A DNA stretch of 64,000 bases, taken from Marinobacter sp. Its GTDB lineage: Bacteria; Pseudomonadota; Gammaproteobacteria; Pseudomonadales; Oleiphilaceae. A program made the position numbers and the translations under genes. This document shows positions 8,939 to 19,323 of this stretch, piece after piece. The notes below the pieces were generated by a model. The model did not search any database, was not told where the DNA came from, and saw only the letters and a list, made by a program, of their open reading frames with translations. The stretch covers positions 186,001 to 250,000 of the forward strand of contig JAGYIS010000009.1 in assembly GCA_018402255.1 (NCBI GenBank). Direction: 5' to 3'. How positions within the stretch are numbered: position 1 is the stretch's first letter; each line of letters begins with the position of its first letter.

Positions 8939-9304
8939 ATGGCAGACTCCCAAGCCCTTCTTGAACAACTGGACCAACTTCGCTCCGAATTGAGTCAGGC
9001 CCTTTCCGACCAGAACTGGGAGCAGCTGGCCGAGCTGAATGCCCGGGTAAAGCCGACCATCGAGCCGCTGATGGTGGAACTTGAAGCAGGTCGCATTGAT
9101 CCTGTGTTGATCCGTGATCGGCTGGAAGCCCTGAACGAGTTTGTGGAATCCGCCAATCAGGTGGCTGTCAAAGCCCGTGATGAGGCCCGCGAATCAATCA
9201 AAGGTGTCAATGAAAATCGAAACGCCGCACGAGCCTACCAGAACGTTTCAACAACCCCCGAAGATAGCGTCATAAAATTGACTCTGGCGCCCAGACAGTC
9301 TTAA
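8939..9304 (+). CDS. Putative FliT-like flagellar chaperone/regulator
   Basis: Highly helical protein of 121 residues (LLEQLDQLRSELSQAL, then NWEQLAELNARVKPTIEPL), with the size and heptad pattern of FliT-type export chaperones. Its place 32 bp upstream of fleQ fits, because in pseudomonads fliS/fliT-type genes precede fleQ. No fliC, fliD or fliS is in the window, so the filament genes lie elsewhere or the order is rearranged. The start at 8939 has GGAGAAG 5-11 bp upstream. The FliT assignment is inference from context and helical pattern. A coiled-coil protein of unknown role is the alternative. Confidence 0.55.
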   Translation: MADSQALLEQLDQLRSELSQALSDQNWEQLAELNARVKPTIEPLMVELEAGRIDPVLIRDRLEALNEFVESANQVAVKARDEARESIKGVNENRNAARAYQNVSTTPEDSVIKLTLAPRQS

Positions 9305-9336
9305 ATACCGCACAAATTCCCAAGAGATTTCCGTGA

Positions 9337-10782
9337 ATGTCCAAAAACAACAAAGTGCTGGTGCTGAGTGAGGACGAATCCAGACGAAAGGACCTGATCA
9401 CCATTCTTGAGTTTGTCGGCGAAGAGCAGGTTGTGGCCGGCGACGAAGCCTTGGCGCTTTTGGAGTGCGACGACGATCTGGCCAGGGCCGGGATCGGCGC
9501 TGCGATCATCAACGGTGAAGACGCCGGCAGTGTGCGGCACGTAACCGGCATCTGTAAGTTCATGCAAGGCCTGCCGATTTTGTTGGTGGGCGACCCGGAG
9601 CTGAAGGGCGTGTCGGACGACGACAGCGCCCGGATCATCGCCAGAATGGAATGGCCGCTCAATTACACCAAATTTGTGGATTCGCTGTATCGTGCCCAGA
9701 TCTATCGCGACCAGTTCAGTCGCAGCCTGGAACGCGGTCAGCAACGCGGCGTGCAATTATTCCGTAGCCTGGTGGGCACCAGTCGCAAGGTTCAGCAGGT
9801 ACGCCAGCTGATGGAACAGGTCGCGGACAAAGACGTCAGCGTGCTGATTACCGGTGAATCGGGGACCGGCAAAGAGGTGGTTGCCCGTAACCTGCACTAT
9901 CACTCGGCGCGCCGCGACAAACCCTTTGTGCCGGTTAATTGCGGAGCGATTCCCGCTGAGTTGCTCGAGAGCGAACTGTTCGGCCATGAAAAGGGCGCAT
10001 TCACCGGTGCCATTACCTCCCGGGTCGGGCGCTTTGAGTTGGCCGAAGGCGGCACCCTGTTTCTTGATGAAATCGGTGACATGCCCTTGAGTATGCAGGT
10101 CAAAATCTTGCGGGTTTTGCAGGAGCGCACCTTTGAACGGGTTGGCAGCAACCGCACTCAATCGGCAGATGTTCGGGTTATAGCGGCTACCCACAAGCAT
10201 CTTGAGGAAATGATTGAGTCCGGTGATTTTCGCGAAGATCTCTATTATCGACTCAACGTGTTCCCCATCGAAATGCCGGCCTTGCGGGAGCGTGTTGAAG
10301 ATATTCCGCTGCTGATCAATGAGCTGATTTCCCGCATGGAAAAAGAGAAGCGGGGATCGTTGCGCATGAATTCCGCTGCGATCATGAGCCTGTGTCGTCA
10401 TGACTGGCCGGGTAACGTCCGCGAACTGGCGAACCTGGTTGAACGTCTTGCCATCATGCACCCGTACGGAGTCATTGGTGTGCAGGAGTTGCCCAAAAAA
10501 TTCCGTTACGTGGACGATTACGATGAAAATCGCCCGGTGGAAGACAACGGCATGCCTTCCATTCCCGGCCTGGTCGGACTGGATGCGCCGGCACTGTTGC
10601 CGGTTAATGGCATTGATTTGAAAGATTACCTGTCCAATCTGGAGAAACAGCTGATTCAGCAGGCGCTGGACGAGGCGAGCGGAGTGGTCGCGAGGGCGGC
10701 CGAAAAACTGCGTATCCGGCGAACCACGCTGGTGGAGAAGGTGCGCAAGTACGGCCTTCGGGATGACTCGGACGAAAGCTGA
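9337..10782 (+). CDS. fleQ: FleQ, RpoN-dependent flagellar master regulator
   Basis: Sigma-54 enhancer-binding protein of 481 residues. It has an N-terminal receiver-like FleQ domain (1-~120) lacking a clear phospho-acceptor aspartate, an AAA+ domain (Walker A GESGTGKE about 173-180, sigma-54-contacting GAFTGA loop at 220-225) and a C-terminal Fis-type helix-turn-helix ([16 protein letters not shown]). In P. aeruginosa FleQ starts the flagellar cascade and also responds to c-di-GMP and FleN. It sits at the head of the block, followed by a strong hairpin and the fleSR operon. The degenerate receiver is normal for FleQ. Confidence 0.93.
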   Translation: MSKNNKVLVLSEDESRRKDLITILEFVGEEQVVAGDEALALLECDDDLARAGIGAAIINGEDAGSVRHVTGICKFMQGLPILLVGDPELKGVSDDDSARIIARMEWPLNYTKFVDSLYRAQIYRDQFSRSLERGQQRGVQLFRSLVGTSRKVQQVRQLMEQVADKDVSVLITGESGTGKEVVARNLHYHSARRDKPFVPVNCGAIPAELLESELFGHEKGAFTGAITSRVGRFELAEGGTLFLDEIGDMPLSMQVKILRVLQERTFERVGSNRTQSADVRVIAATHKHLEEMIESGDFREDLYYRLNVFPIEMPALRERVEDIPLLINELISRMEKEKRGSLRMNSAAIMSLCRHDWPGNVRELANLVERLAIMHPYGVIGVQELPKKFRYVDDYDENRPVEDNGMPSIPGLVGLDAPALLPVNGIDLKDYLSNLEKQLIQQALDEASGVVARAAEKLRIRRTTLVEKVRKYGLRDDSDES

Positions 10783-10795
10783 TCAGCGCCTCGTT

Positions 10796-10828
10796 ACGGC
10801 GTCAAAGGTTTGTAACCTGTGACGCCGT
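10796..10828 (+). terminator. Hairpin after fleQ, probable terminator
   Basis: A 9-bp stem (10796-10804 with 10820-10828), one A/G mismatch, then a 5-bp stem around a TGT loop form an almost continuous 15-bp hairpin. Only a weak T-rich run follows (TTCCTGTTTCT), so termination may be partial. It isolates fleQ from the fleSR promoter. Confidence 0.6.
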
Positions 10829-10910
10829 TCCTGTTTCTGAATGACGGAAAGTTGTCGTTCGCTCCTCGATGAATATTCCTACCTACTGAAAAATATAAGA
10901 AAACTCAAGT

Positions 10911-10925
10911 TGGCACAGTGTTGGC
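10911..10925 (+). promoter_or_regulatory. Sigma-54 (RpoN) promoter of fleSR
   Basis: TGGCACAGTGTTGGC has the -24 GG and -12 GC dinucleotides at the required spacing, with one mismatch (TGGC for TTGC) in the -12 element. It lies ~60 bp upstream of fleS. fleSR is a FleQ/RpoN target in P. aeruginosa. Confidence 0.8.
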
Positions 10926-10983
10926 TTAACCAAACCTGAACGAAAGTCCGAAGGTCCGTTCCGGATCCGTCAGGGGGAAGGTT

Positions 10984-12222
10984 ATGAGTCACGCACACAT
11001 TGTCATGGAATCTGCGCACCAGAAGGCGGGCACCAACGCTGCCGCTGATGTGAACGACAAGGTGACGGCTTTGTTTCCGCAGCAGGATGACGAGGCGGTC
11101 GATTCAGCCCTTGAGCTGTTCAACCGCATGTCGCGTCAGATTACCGACTCTTACCGAACTCTTGAATCCCGGGTCAACCAGCTTTCCGGCGAACTGTCGC
11201 ACGAAACCCACCAGCGCCAGCAGGAGCTGGAAGCGAAAGAGCAGCTGGCTGATCGCCTGTCTACTTTGCTGAAGGCGTTGCCCGCGGGCGTGGTTGTGCT
11301 CGACAAACAGGGTTCTGTGAGCCAGTGCAACCCGGCTGCCATCGCGCTTCTGGGGGAACCCCTGGACGGAGAGCGCTGGGTGGATGTGATCCGGCGGTGT
11401 TTTTCGCCCCGTAGCGATGACGGCCACGAAGTTTCCCTGAAGGACGGCCGGCGCGTCAGTATTGAAATCCGTACCATGGAGAACCAGCCCGGCCAGCTTA
11501 TTTTGCTGACCGATCTGACCGAAACCCGTCAGTTACAGTCCCAGCTTGCGCACGCGCAACGACTGTCTGCCATGGGCAAGATGGTTGCGTCGCTGGCGCA
11601 CCAGATTCGTACGCCCTTGTCGGCCGCCATTCTCTATGGTGGCCATCTCAGCCAGCCAGAGCTGGATGAAGAGTTGCGTCAACGCTGTGCCTCCCGCCTG
11701 ATGTCACGGCTGACCCATCTGGAGCAGCAGGTCCGTGACATGCTCATTTTTGCCCGAGGTGAGACACGCCTCGCCGAAGAACTGTCGGCCAGTAAGTTGG
11801 CGGTGTCTCTTGAAGCTGCTGTTGAAGGTCTGAATCCAACGGGCAACGCAACGGTGTCGCTGACCAACCGCATTAACGAGCTATGCCGGCTCATGTGCAA
11901 TCGGGATGCTCTGGTGGGCGCCTGTATGAACCTGGTCAACAACAGCCTGGAAGCCGGGGCTACCGATGTGCAAGTTGAACTCGACTCTTCTGCACAGGGC
12001 ATGCAAGTCAAAGTGCGGGACAATGGTCCGGGCTTTTCTCCAGAGCAGGCCAGTCGTGTTACCGAAGCTTTCTACACCACAAAATCCCACGGTACCGGTC
12101 TTGGTCTGGCAGTCGTGCAGGCGGTGGTCAAGGCCCACAAAGGCCAGTTTTCCATCTACTCACCGGCGCAGGGCGGGGCGGTGGCAACACTGCAATTGCC
12201 AACCCTGACCGGCAGAGCATAA
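10984..12222 (+). CDS. fleS: FleS, flagellar sensor histidine kinase
   Basis: Cytoplasmic histidine kinase of 412 residues without membrane segments. It has an N-terminal helical region (~40-95), a PAS-like domain (about 90-185), a HisKA dimerisation helix with phospho-acceptor His206 (LAHQIRTPL) and a HATPase_c domain (NNSLEAGA N-box, DNGPGF, GTGLGL). FleS phosphorylates FleR to switch on class III flagellar genes such as hook and fliK genes. The gene is followed by fleR and lies downstream of a sigma-54 promoter. The ribosome-binding site is GGGGGAAGG. Confidence 0.93.
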   Translation: MSHAHIVMESAHQKAGTNAAADVNDKVTALFPQQDDEAVDSALELFNRMSRQITDSYRTLESRVNQLSGELSHETHQRQQELEAKEQLADRLSTLLKALPAGVVVLDKQGSVSQCNPAAIALLGEPLDGERWVDVIRRCFSPRSDDGHEVSLKDGRRVSIEIRTMENQPGQLILLTDLTETRQLQSQLAHAQRLSAMGKMVASLAHQIRTPLSAAILYGGHLSQPELDEELRQRCASRLMSRLTHLEQQVRDMLIFARGETRLAEELSASKLAVSLEAAVEGLNPTGNATVSLTNRINELCRLMCNRDALVGACMNLVNNSLEAGATDVQVELDSSAQGMQVKVRDNGPGFSPEQASRVTEAFYTTKSHGTGLGLAVVQAVVKAHKGQFSIYSPAQGGAVATLQLPTLTGRA

Positions 12223-12247
12223 CGAATAGACGTTGGAGGCGAATAGC

Positions 12248-13705
12248 ATGGCTAAGGCCCAGATTCTGATAGTTGAAGACGACCGGGACTTGCGTGATGC
12301 GCTGGTAACCACGCTGGAGCTGGCAAAATTTCAGGTGCATGAAGCCGCCAACGGGCAGGAGGCTCTGGTGAGCCTCGCGCGCAATCCGGTCGATATGGTC
12401 GTAAGTGATGTAAACATGCCGGGTATGTCGGGGCATGAACTGTTGGCGGAGGTGCAGCGCCACTATCCCGGGCTGCCGATGATGCTGATTACAGCTTACG
12501 GTCAGATCAGCCATGCGGTGTCTGCCATGCAGTCCGGCGCTATTGATTACCTGGTCAAGCCGTTTGAGCCCCAGGTGCTGGTCGATGCCGTCACCAAAGT
12601 GGTGGGCGGCAGTCGCCAGAGGAGCAGTGATGAGGCCATCGCGGAAGACCCCATCAGCAAGCGAATGTTCCAGTTGGCTGCAAAGGTGGCCGCCAGTGAT
12701 TCGACCGTGATGATCTCCGGTGAAAGCGGCACCGGTAAGGAAGTGCTGGCCCGCTATATTCACCAACAGTCACCGCGGGCGGACCAGCCCTTTGTCGCCA
12801 TTAACTGTGCGGCGATTCCCGAGAATATGCTCGAGGCCATTCTCTTTGGCCATGAGAAAGGCGCCTTCACCGGCGCGGTGGCCTCGTCACCGGGCAAATT
12901 TGAGCAGGCCAATGGCGGCACCATTCTGCTGGACGAAATCTCGGAAATGGAGCTTGGTTTGCAGTCCAAACTGCTGAGGGTGCTTCAGGAGCGGGAAGTG
13001 GAGCGAGTGGGTGGGCGCAAGACCATTACGCTGGACGTGCGGGTTATCGCCACCACCAACCGGGATCTTGGTCATTATGTTCGTGAGGGTAAGTTCCGGG
13101 AAGATCTGTATTACCGGTTAACGGTGTTCCCGATGCATTGGCAACCCCTGCGCGAGCGTCCGCTGGATATCCTGCCGCTGGCCAAATATTTACTGAAAAA
13201 ACACTGTCGCAAAATGAAACTGACCGGGCTCACCCTGGCTGAGGATGCCCGCAGGGCTCTGGCCAGTCACAGCTGGCCGGGCAATGTCCGGGAGCTGGAT
13301 AACGCAATTCAGCGTGCCCTGGTGCTGCAGCAAGGAAACGTTATCCATCAGGAAGATTTGTGTCTCGAGCTTGGCATTACTGGCCGTTCGGAGTTGAGCA
13401 GTCAGGCCGTCCCGGCGGCGCAGCTGACGGCGCCATTGCCGGATGTTGAACCGGTTGAGCCAGGCAACCTGACGGTCGACCCGGAGATTGTGTCGAGTGA
13501 TGAGGCATTTTCCGAGGCGAGTTCACTGGGTGATGATCTGCGTCAGCAAGAGTTCCGTATCATTATTCAGACACTCAAGAGGGAGCGCGGTCGTCGCAAC
13601 CGTGCCGCAGAGCATCTGGGGATCAGTCCCCGAACCCTGCGTTACAAGCTCGCGCAAATGCGCGACGCCGGTATCGATCTTGAGTCTGAGCTGGCTATGG
13701 CATAG
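12248..13705 (+). CDS. fleR: FleR, RpoN-dependent response regulator
   Basis: Protein of 485 residues with a receiver domain (phospho-acceptor Asp54 in SDVNMPGM), a sigma-54 AAA+ domain (Walker [15 protein letters not shown] loop) and a C-terminal Fis-type helix-turn-helix (RNRAAEHLGISPRTLRYKL). Partner of FleS. It activates middle-late flagellar genes. The ATG at 12248 follows GGAGG at 12235-12239. The upstream in-frame TTG at 12233 overlaps that site and is unlikely to be used. A strong intrinsic terminator follows the gene. Confidence 0.93.
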   Translation: MAKAQILIVEDDRDLRDALVTTLELAKFQVHEAANGQEALVSLARNPVDMVVSDVNMPGMSGHELLAEVQRHYPGLPMMLITAYGQISHAVSAMQSGAIDYLVKPFEPQVLVDAVTKVVGGSRQRSSDEAIAEDPISKRMFQLAAKVAASDSTVMISGESGTGKEVLARYIHQQSPRADQPFVAINCAAIPENMLEAILFGHEKGAFTGAVASSPGKFEQANGGTILLDEISEMELGLQSKLLRVLQEREVERVGGRKTITLDVRVIATTNRDLGHYVREGKFREDLYYRLTVFPMHWQPLRERPLDILPLAKYLLKKHCRKMKLTGLTLAEDARRALASHSWPGNVRELDNAIQRALVLQQGNVIHQEDLCLELGITGRSELSSQAVPAAQLTAPLPDVEPVEPGNLTVDPEIVSSDEAFSEASSLGDDLRQQEFRIIIQTLKRERGRRNRAAEHLGISPRTLRYKLAQMRDAGIDLESELAMA

Positions 13706-13738
13706 TTCTTGTCTGTTATCGTGCAACCATACTCCTTC

Positions 13739-13764
13739 TGGCACCCTACGGGTGCCACTTTTTT
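13739..13764 (+). terminator. Rho-independent terminator after fleR
   Basis: Perfect 8-bp GC-rich stem (TGGCACCC / GGGTGCCA, 13739-13757, 3-nt loop) followed by C and six T residues (13759-13764). This is a classical intrinsic terminator ending the fleSR transcript before the fliE promoter. Confidence 0.92.
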
Positions 13765-13872
13765 ATCTCCCGCGTTAATGCTTCTCCTGCCTCTGTCAAA
13801 TGTCTGGCGCTGGTTGCCTGGCAGCCATGGTAAAAGTCATCAATATACTGAATATTAACAAAAAAATAGTTT

Positions 13873-13887
13873 TGGCCTGCTGTTTGC
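13873..13887 (+). promoter_or_regulatory. Sigma-54 promoter of the fliE operon
   Basis: TGGCCTGCTGTTTGC: GG and GC at exact -24/-12 spacing with a consensus TTGC. An A-rich stretch lies immediately upstream. It is ~60 bp before fliE. The fliEFGHIJ operon is a FleQ/RpoN target in Pseudomonas. Confidence 0.85.
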
Positions 13888-13946
13888 TTTGTCTCCTGTA
13901 AGTAAAGAACAAGCGTCACCCCTGTGGGGTTAGCCTGGAGAGAGAT

Positions 13947-14315
13947 ATGGTTCAGCGTGCCGACATCAACAGTGTTTTGTCCGACATCCGTTCACTGCGT
14001 TCACAGATGATGCAGAATCAGCGCGTCGAGCAGGATCAATCGGTTCGTGGCCGTATTGATGGCCCCCGCAGCGTTCAGGAACCCCGCGAAATCCCGAGCT
14101 TCAGCGATATGCTGGGCAATGCGGTCAGCAACGTGAATGACTCGCAGAAGCAGGCCAACGAGCTGCGCACGGCCTATGACATGGGCGATCCTAATGTCGA
14201 CATCACCCGGGTGATGATCGCCGCCCAGAAATCGTCTGTGTCTTTCGAGGCCCTTACCCAGGTGCGTAACCGGGTAGTGCGGGCTTACGAAGACATCATG
14301 AATATGCCGATCTGA
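13947..14315 (+). CDS. fliE: Flagellar hook-basal body complex protein FliE
   Basis: FliE of 122 residues, normal length. It forms the junction between the MS-ring and rod. The conserved C-terminal half contains FSDMLGNAVSNVNDSQ, GDPNVDITRVMIAAQKS and the closing VVRAYEDIMNMPI, a family signature. First gene of fliEFGHIJ, 60 bp downstream of a sigma-54 promoter. The ribosome-binding site is GGAGAG about 7 bp before the start. Confidence 0.95.
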   Translation: MVQRADINSVLSDIRSLRSQMMQNQRVEQDQSVRGRIDGPRSVQEPREIPSFSDMLGNAVSNVNDSQKQANELRTAYDMGDPNVDITRVMIAAQKSSVSFEALTQVRNRVVRAYEDIMNMPI

Positions 14316-14330
14316 TAACGGAGCACCCGC

Positions 14331-16037
14331 ATGGCAAGCGTACCTGCACAAACTACTGCCTCTGACGTGCCGGCAACCCAGGACACAGACGCATCGGAAA
14401 GCCGCAGCAACCTGTTGCTTGGCTTCAATAAACTGAATCTGTTCCGACAGATCGGACTGATGGTGGGGCTTGCAGCCAGCGTTGCACTGGGTTTTGCCGT
14501 GGTGCTCTGGGCACAGGAGCCGAACTATCAGCCGGTGGTCGGAGATCTTTCTGCCTACAATCCGCAGGACGTCACCAGCATTCTCGACAGCAACGGCATC
14601 ACCTACCGCATGGACTCACGCACGGGTGCGCTGTTGGTGCCGTCGGAAGAAGTTCATAACGCCCGCCTCAAGCTCGCGGCTGAGGGCGTAACCGACCGTA
14701 AAACGATCGGTTACGAACTGCTGGATCAGGATCGCGGTCTGGGCACTTCCCAGTTTATGGAAACCATCAGCTATCGCCGTGGCCTTGAGGGTGAATTGGC
14801 TCGCACCATTTCGACCATGCGGGGAGTTCGTAATGCCCGGGTGCATCTGGCCATTCCCGAGCGCTCGGTGTTTATCCGGGACGCGCGCGAACCGACGGCA
14901 TCGGTGTTTCTGGAGGTATTTGCCGGTCGCAGGCCGGAGCAGGAGCAGATTCGGGCCATTGTAAACCTGGTGGCCGGTAGCGTGCCCATGATGAACCGTG
15001 AGCAGGTAACCGTGGTTGACCAGAATGGCAACCTGCTGACCGGCGACGAAGCCCGTGGCGACGTTGACCGGATGAAAGACCAGTATGAATACACCTCAAG
15101 GGTGGAAGAGCGTCTGAGTCGCCGGGTGGCGTCGATGATCTCGCCCATCGTAGGCAACGGTCGATACCGCGCAGAAGTCAGTGCTGATCTCGACTTCTCC
15201 GCAGTGGAGCGAGCGGAAGAATTGTACAATCCGGAACAGCAGGCCGTTCGCAGCGAGCGTGAGCTGAGCGAGCAGCGCGGAGCCGGAATGAATGGCGGCA
15301 TACCGGGTGCGCTGGCCAACCAGCCTCCGGGCAATGCTACCGTCCCTGAAGAGGTTGCCGGGGCGGACGGTGAAGGGGCTCCGGCAGCGCCGCCGGTCAA
15401 CGTGCGCCGTGAGTCTACCCGCAATTATGAAATCGACCGCACGGTCAGCTATACCCGACAGGAGATGGGTGGCGTTAAACGCGTTACCGTTGCACTGGCG
15501 GTCGACGACATGCGGGTAGTCAACCCGGAAACCGGTGAAGTAACCTTCGAACCCTGGCCGGAAGCAGAGTTGCAGCGCCTGAGCATGTTGGTGCGCGACG
15601 CGGTTGGCTATTCGGCGGCTCGGGGTGACAGTGTTACGGTGATGAACACGGCCTTCGCCCAGGAAGAGGCCGTTGAATTTGACACGCCGGGCTTCTGGAC
15701 ACAGCCCTGGTTCTGGGACTTGATGAAGCAGGTGCTTGCAGGTCTGGTCATTCTTATCCTGGTACTCGGATTGCTGCGGCCAACCCTCAAGAGTCTGTCT
15801 GGCACCGGGCGCCAGGAACGTGGCGACGATTCAGACAGCGACAGTTACGGCGGCGGGCTTGATGGCATAGAGGGTGGCGATGCGCTCAGGGCGGCGATGT
15901 CGTCTCAGGATGACTTGCTTTTGCCCGGGGCCACAGACAGCTATGATAGGCAATTGAATGCTCTCAAAGGCCTGATTGCAGAAGACCCCGCCAGGGTTGC
16001 TCAGGTCATGCGCCAGTGGGTGAACGTCGATGACTGA
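14331..16037 (+). CDS. fliF: Flagellar M-ring protein FliF
   Basis: FliF of 568 residues, which forms the MS-ring in the inner membrane. The first membrane segment lies near residues 43-62 (IGLMVGLAASVALGFAVVLW). The YscJ/FliF ring-building region includes PSEEVHNARLKLAAEG and GVRNARVHLAIPE. A second membrane segment near 465-485 is followed by the cytoplasmic FliG-binding tail. The gene overlaps fliG by 8 bp, consistent with coupled translation of interacting partners. Confidence 0.96.
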   Translation: MASVPAQTTASDVPATQDTDASESRSNLLLGFNKLNLFRQIGLMVGLAASVALGFAVVLWAQEPNYQPVVGDLSAYNPQDVTSILDSNGITYRMDSRTGALLVPSEEVHNARLKLAAEGVTDRKTIGYELLDQDRGLGTSQFMETISYRRGLEGELARTISTMRGVRNARVHLAIPERSVFIRDAREPTASVFLEVFAGRRPEQEQIRAIVNLVAGSVPMMNREQVTVVDQNGNLLTGDEARGDVDRMKDQYEYTSRVEERLSRRVASMISPIVGNGRYRAEVSADLDFSAVERAEELYNPEQQAVRSERELSEQRGAGMNGGIPGALANQPPGNATVPEEVAGADGEGAPAAPPVNVRRESTRNYEIDRTVSYTRQEMGGVKRVTVALAVDDMRVVNPETGEVTFEPWPEAELQRLSMLVRDAVGYSAARGDSVTVMNTAFAQEEAVEFDTPGFWTQPWFWDLMKQVLAGLVILILVLGLLRPTLKSLSGTGRQERGDDSDSDSYGGGLDGIEGGDALRAAMSSQDDLLLPGATDSYDRQLNALKGLIAEDPARVAQVMRQWVNVDD

Positions 16038-17076
16038 AGAAAACAGCCAGTTTCAGGGTGATAACACCCCCAGAAAGCAGCAGCGCAAGATTCCGCGAGT
16101 TGAGCAGGCGGCGATCCTGTTAATGTCGCTGGGCGAGGCAGACGCCGCTGAAGTGCTGAAGCATATGGGCCCGAAGGAGGTTCAACGTGTGGGCGTGGCG
16201 ATGGCCCAGATGCGAGACGTGAGCAAAGACGACGTCACCTTTGTTATTGATCAGTTTGTTGACGCTGTTGGCGGTCAAACCGGGCTGGGCGTGGGCAACG
16301 ACGACTACATCCGCGCCATGCTGACTCAGGCTCTGGGTGACGACAAAGCTGCGAGCCTGATTGACCGTATTCTGGTTGGCGGCAACACCACAGGCCTGGA
16401 CACCCTCAAATGGATGGAGCCAAGAGCCGTCGGCGATATCATCCGTTACGAGCATCCCCAGATCCAGGCGATCGTTATTTCCTACCTTGACCCGGATCAG
16501 GCTGCCGAAATTCTGGCAACTCTGGATGACAAAGTCCGGTTGGACGTGATGATGCGGGTTGCCTCCCTGGAAAGTATCCAGCCCCAGGCCCTGCAAGAGC
16601 TCAACGATATTCTTGAAAAACAGTTTTCTGGAGGCTCCGCAGCCCAGACCAGTCGTATTGGCGGGGTCAAGCGGGCTGCCGACATTATGAACTTTATGGA
16701 TCGAGGGATTGAGGGCAACCTGATGGATTCCATAAAAGATATGGATCCGGATCTTGCCTCTACCATTGAAGATCTCATGTTTGTCTTTGACAACCTGAAA
16801 GAGGTGGACGACCGGGGTATTCAGGCGTTGCTCAGGGAAGTTTCTTCCGAGGTGCTGGTGGTGGCGCTCAAAGGCTCCGACGAAGCGGTCAAGGATAAGA
16901 TCTTCAAGAACATGTCCAAGCGCGCCGCGGAGCTGCTGCAGGATGATCTGGAAGCCAAAGGCCCGGTCAAGGTCAGCGAAGTGGAGTCCGCTCAGAAAGA
17001 CATCATCAGCGTTGCCCGCCGCATGGCAGAAGCCGGCGAGATTTCGCTGGGCGGTGCCGGTGAAGAAATGATGTGA
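16030..17076 (+). CDS. fliG: Flagellar motor switch protein FliG
   Basis: FliG of 348 residues, the torque-generating rotor protein that contacts FliF, FliM and the stator. Seen: the N-terminal FliF-binding domain, the middle EHPQ motif (YEHPQIQAI) and the C-terminal domain with charged torque helix residues (IQALLREVSSEVLVVALKGSDE). It starts inside the fliF end (8-bp overlap) and overlaps fliH by 4 bp (ATGA). Confidence 0.96.
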   Translation: MTEENSQFQGDNTPRKQQRKIPRVEQAAILLMSLGEADAAEVLKHMGPKEVQRVGVAMAQMRDVSKDDVTFVIDQFVDAVGGQTGLGVGNDDYIRAMLTQALGDDKAASLIDRILVGGNTTGLDTLKWMEPRAVGDIIRYEHPQIQAIVISYLDPDQAAEILATLDDKVRLDVMMRVASLESIQPQALQELNDILEKQFSGGSAAQTSRIGGVKRAADIMNFMDRGIEGNLMDSIKDMDPDLASTIEDLMFVFDNLKEVDDRGIQALLREVSSEVLVVALKGSDEAVKDKIFKNMSKRAAELLQDDLEAKGPVKVSEVESAQKDIISVARRMAEAGEISLGGAGEEMM

Positions 17077-17951
17077 TGAAAGACTCGGATCAGGACACCA
17101 AGCGCATCCCGAAAGAACAGCTGACCGCCTGGGAGCGGTGGGAGCTGCCGTTGCTGGATGAGCGGGGCAATCAGGTTATCCATGAACAGGAAGTGAAGCC
17201 TCTGACGGCGTCTGACCTGGAGGAAATCCGGCAGGCCGCCAGAGAAGACGGCTTTCAGGAAGGGCGAGAGGCGGGCCATCAGGAAGGTTTCGAGCAAGGC
17301 CGAGCCGAGGGCCACAAAGAAGGCTATAGCGCCGGTGAGGTGGAAGGCCGGGATCATGGCAGCCAACAGGCCGCCGAGGAGACCCGCAAAGAGATGGAGT
17401 CTCGTATTGATCGCCTCGAACACCTGATGGGTGAACTGGTGCTGCCGATACAGCGCCATGAGGAAGAGCTGGAGTCGGTGCTGGTCAACCTGACCACGGT
17501 GCTGGCTCGTGCCGTGGTTTACCGAGAGCTGAGCATGGACTCTTCCCAGATCCGACAGGTTGTGCGCAAGGCTCTGGCGGCCTTGCCCTCGACCGCTGAC
17601 AACGTTCGCATCCACATCCATCCGGACGATCTTGAGCCGGTGCGGGAAGTGGCTGAGCGCCTGGAAGTGAGCCCCTCTGTGATTGAAGACGACACCGTTT
17701 TGCCGGGCGGTTGTCGGGTGGAGTCCAGGCACAGCCTGGTGGATTACACCGTTGAGAAGCGTTTCCAGAGAGCCGTCCAGGGCATGCTCGAAGAGCAGCT
17801 AAGTGACAACGCCAGTGGCGATAACGAGGAGCTCGACACCCTGATGGGGGAGCTGAGCGATTTTCACCGGGATGTTTTGAGCGAGTCGGGTATGGCCAAC
17901 TCGGATTCCCCAACCGAACAGGATGAGGGCGATGACCTCACGTCTGGCTGA
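17073..17951 (+). CDS. fliH: Flagellar assembly protein FliH
   Basis: FliH of 292 residues, the negative regulator and stator-stalk partner of the export ATPase FliI. It carries the hallmark GxxxG-type glycine-rich helical repeats near residues 60-95 ([20 protein letters not shown]) and a C-terminal domain resembling F/V-ATPase stalk subunits ([21 protein letters not shown]). It overlaps fliG by 4 bp and fliI by about 29 bp. Confidence 0.93.
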   Translation: MMKDSDQDTKRIPKEQLTAWERWELPLLDERGNQVIHEQEVKPLTASDLEEIRQAAREDGFQEGREAGHQEGFEQGRAEGHKEGYSAGEVEGRDHGSQQAAEETRKEMESRIDRLEHLMGELVLPIQRHEEELESVLVNLTTVLARAVVYRELSMDSSQIRQVVRKALAALPSTADNVRIHIHPDDLEPVREVAERLEVSPSVIEDDTVLPGGCRVESRHSLVDYTVEKRFQRAVQGMLEEQLSDNASGDNEELDTLMGELSDFHRDVLSESGMANSDSPTEQDEGDDLTSG

Positions 17952-19323
17952 TCGGTTACGCCAGCTGCAGGGTGCGATTGCAGCGGAACCCGCGCCGGAA
18001 TTGTCCGGTCGTCTGACCCGGATGGTTGGCCTGACACTGGAATGCGTTGGTTGCCCGATGGTTGTCGGTGACCGTTGCGTCATCGAAGGTGAGGGCACTG
18101 GCAGTGTTGAAGCCGAAGTGGTCGGGTTCGAGGAAGACAAAGTCTATCTGATGCCTCTGACCGCCATTGAAGGCCTTAAGCCCGGAGCCCGCGTCGTTCC
18201 TCTGTCGTCTGCCAGCCGGGTGCCGGTAGGGCCGCAGATGCTGGGGCGTGTGGTCAATGGTGCCGGCGATCCGTTGGACGGCAAAGGACCGTTGCAGGCA
18301 GAAGCGCGTGTGGCACTGACCGGAGACATCATCAACCCCCTCAACCGGGCGCCGGTGCGTCAGTCCATGGACGTCGGAATTCGCGCTATAAACTCATTAT
18401 TGACCGTAGGTCAGGGCCAGCGGCTGGGTCTGTTTGCGGGCAGTGGTGTGGGTAAAAGTATGCTGCTGGGCATGATGACCCGGTTTACCGATGCCGACAT
18501 TACGGTGGTTGGTCTCATTGGCGAGCGTGGCCGTGAGGTCAAGGAATTTATTGAAGATATCCTTGGGGACGAAGGCCTCGCTCGTTCGGTGGTGGTCGCG
18601 TCCCCAGCGGACGACTCGCCCCTGATGCGCCTTCGTGCGGCAATGCTCACCACGAGGATTGCGGAGTACTATCGCGACCAGGGCAAGCGGGTATTGTTGC
18701 TGATGGATTCTTTGACCCGTTACGCTCAGGCCCAGCGGGAGATTGCTCTGGCCGTGGGCGAGCCGCCGGCCACCAAAGGCTATCCGCCTTCCGTGTTTGC
18801 CAAGTTGCCGCAACTGGTAGAGCGAACGGGTAACGGCCGCCCCGGCGGTGGCTCTATTACAGCCTTCTACACCGTCCTGACCGAGGGCGACGATCAGCAA
18901 GACCCGATCGCCGATGCTGCCCGTGCCATTCTGGACGGGCACATTGTGCTGTCGCGCCGGCTGGCAGAAGAGGGGCATTACCCGGCCATCGATGTGGAGG
19001 CTTCGATCAGCCGGGTCATGCCCCAGGTAACGGCCCCCGAACACTTTGCCCGTGCGCAGCGCTTCAAACAGGTGTACTCCCGATATCAGCAGGCCCGTGA
19101 TTTGATCAGCGTGGGCGCTTACGTTAAAGGCTCTGACCCTGAAACCGACTTTGCGATTCAGCACATAAGCAACATGCGCCAATTCCTGCAGCAGGACCTT
19201 AACCAGAGCTCGCCTTTGAAACAAAGCATCGCGCAGTTACTGGACGTGGTACCTGAACGTCGTTCCCCTGATCGCGTCAAGACAACCAACCCCGGCGCTG
19301 CCGCTGACCGGAGTGACAGTTGA
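17923..19323 (+). CDS. fliI: Flagellum-specific ATPase FliI
   Basis: FliI of about 466 residues, an F1-beta-like ATPase that energises type III flagellar export at the cytoplasmic face. Seen: Walker [12 protein letters not shown], Walker [10 protein letters not shown], the Pro-rich [18 protein letters not shown] segment and the C-terminal [20 protein letters not shown]. Two Met codons compete for the start, 17923 and 17932. Neither has an ideal ribosome-binding site. Both lie within fliH, so coupled translation is likely. The stop shares one base with the fliJ ATG. Confidence 0.95.
   Translation: MRAMTSRLADRLRQLQGAIAAEPAPELSGRLTRMVGLTLECVGCPMVVGDRCVIEGEGTGSVEAEVVGFEEDKVYLMPLTAIEGLKPGARVVPLSSASRVPVGPQMLGRVVNGAGDPLDGKGPLQAEARVALTGDIINPLNRAPVRQSMDVGIRAINSLLTVGQGQRLGLFAGSGVGKSMLLGMMTRFTDADITVVGLIGERGREVKEFIEDILGDEGLARSVVVASPADDSPLMRLRAAMLTTRIAEYYRDQGKRVLLLMDSLTRYAQAQREIALAVGEPPATKGYPPSVFAKLPQLVERTGNGRPGGGSITAFYTVLTEGDDQQDPIADAARAILDGHIVLSRRLAEEGHYPAIDVEASISRVMPQVTAPEHFARAQRFKQVYSRYQQARDLISVGAYVKGSDPETDFAIQHISNMRQFLQQDLNQSSPLKQSIAQLLDVVPERRSPDRVKTTNPGAAADRSDS

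Noticed and set aside
14771..15424. Antisense frame of 217 codons within fliF
   Set aside because: Shadow of fliF coding sequence; low-complexity Ser/Arg/Pro composition and no start context.
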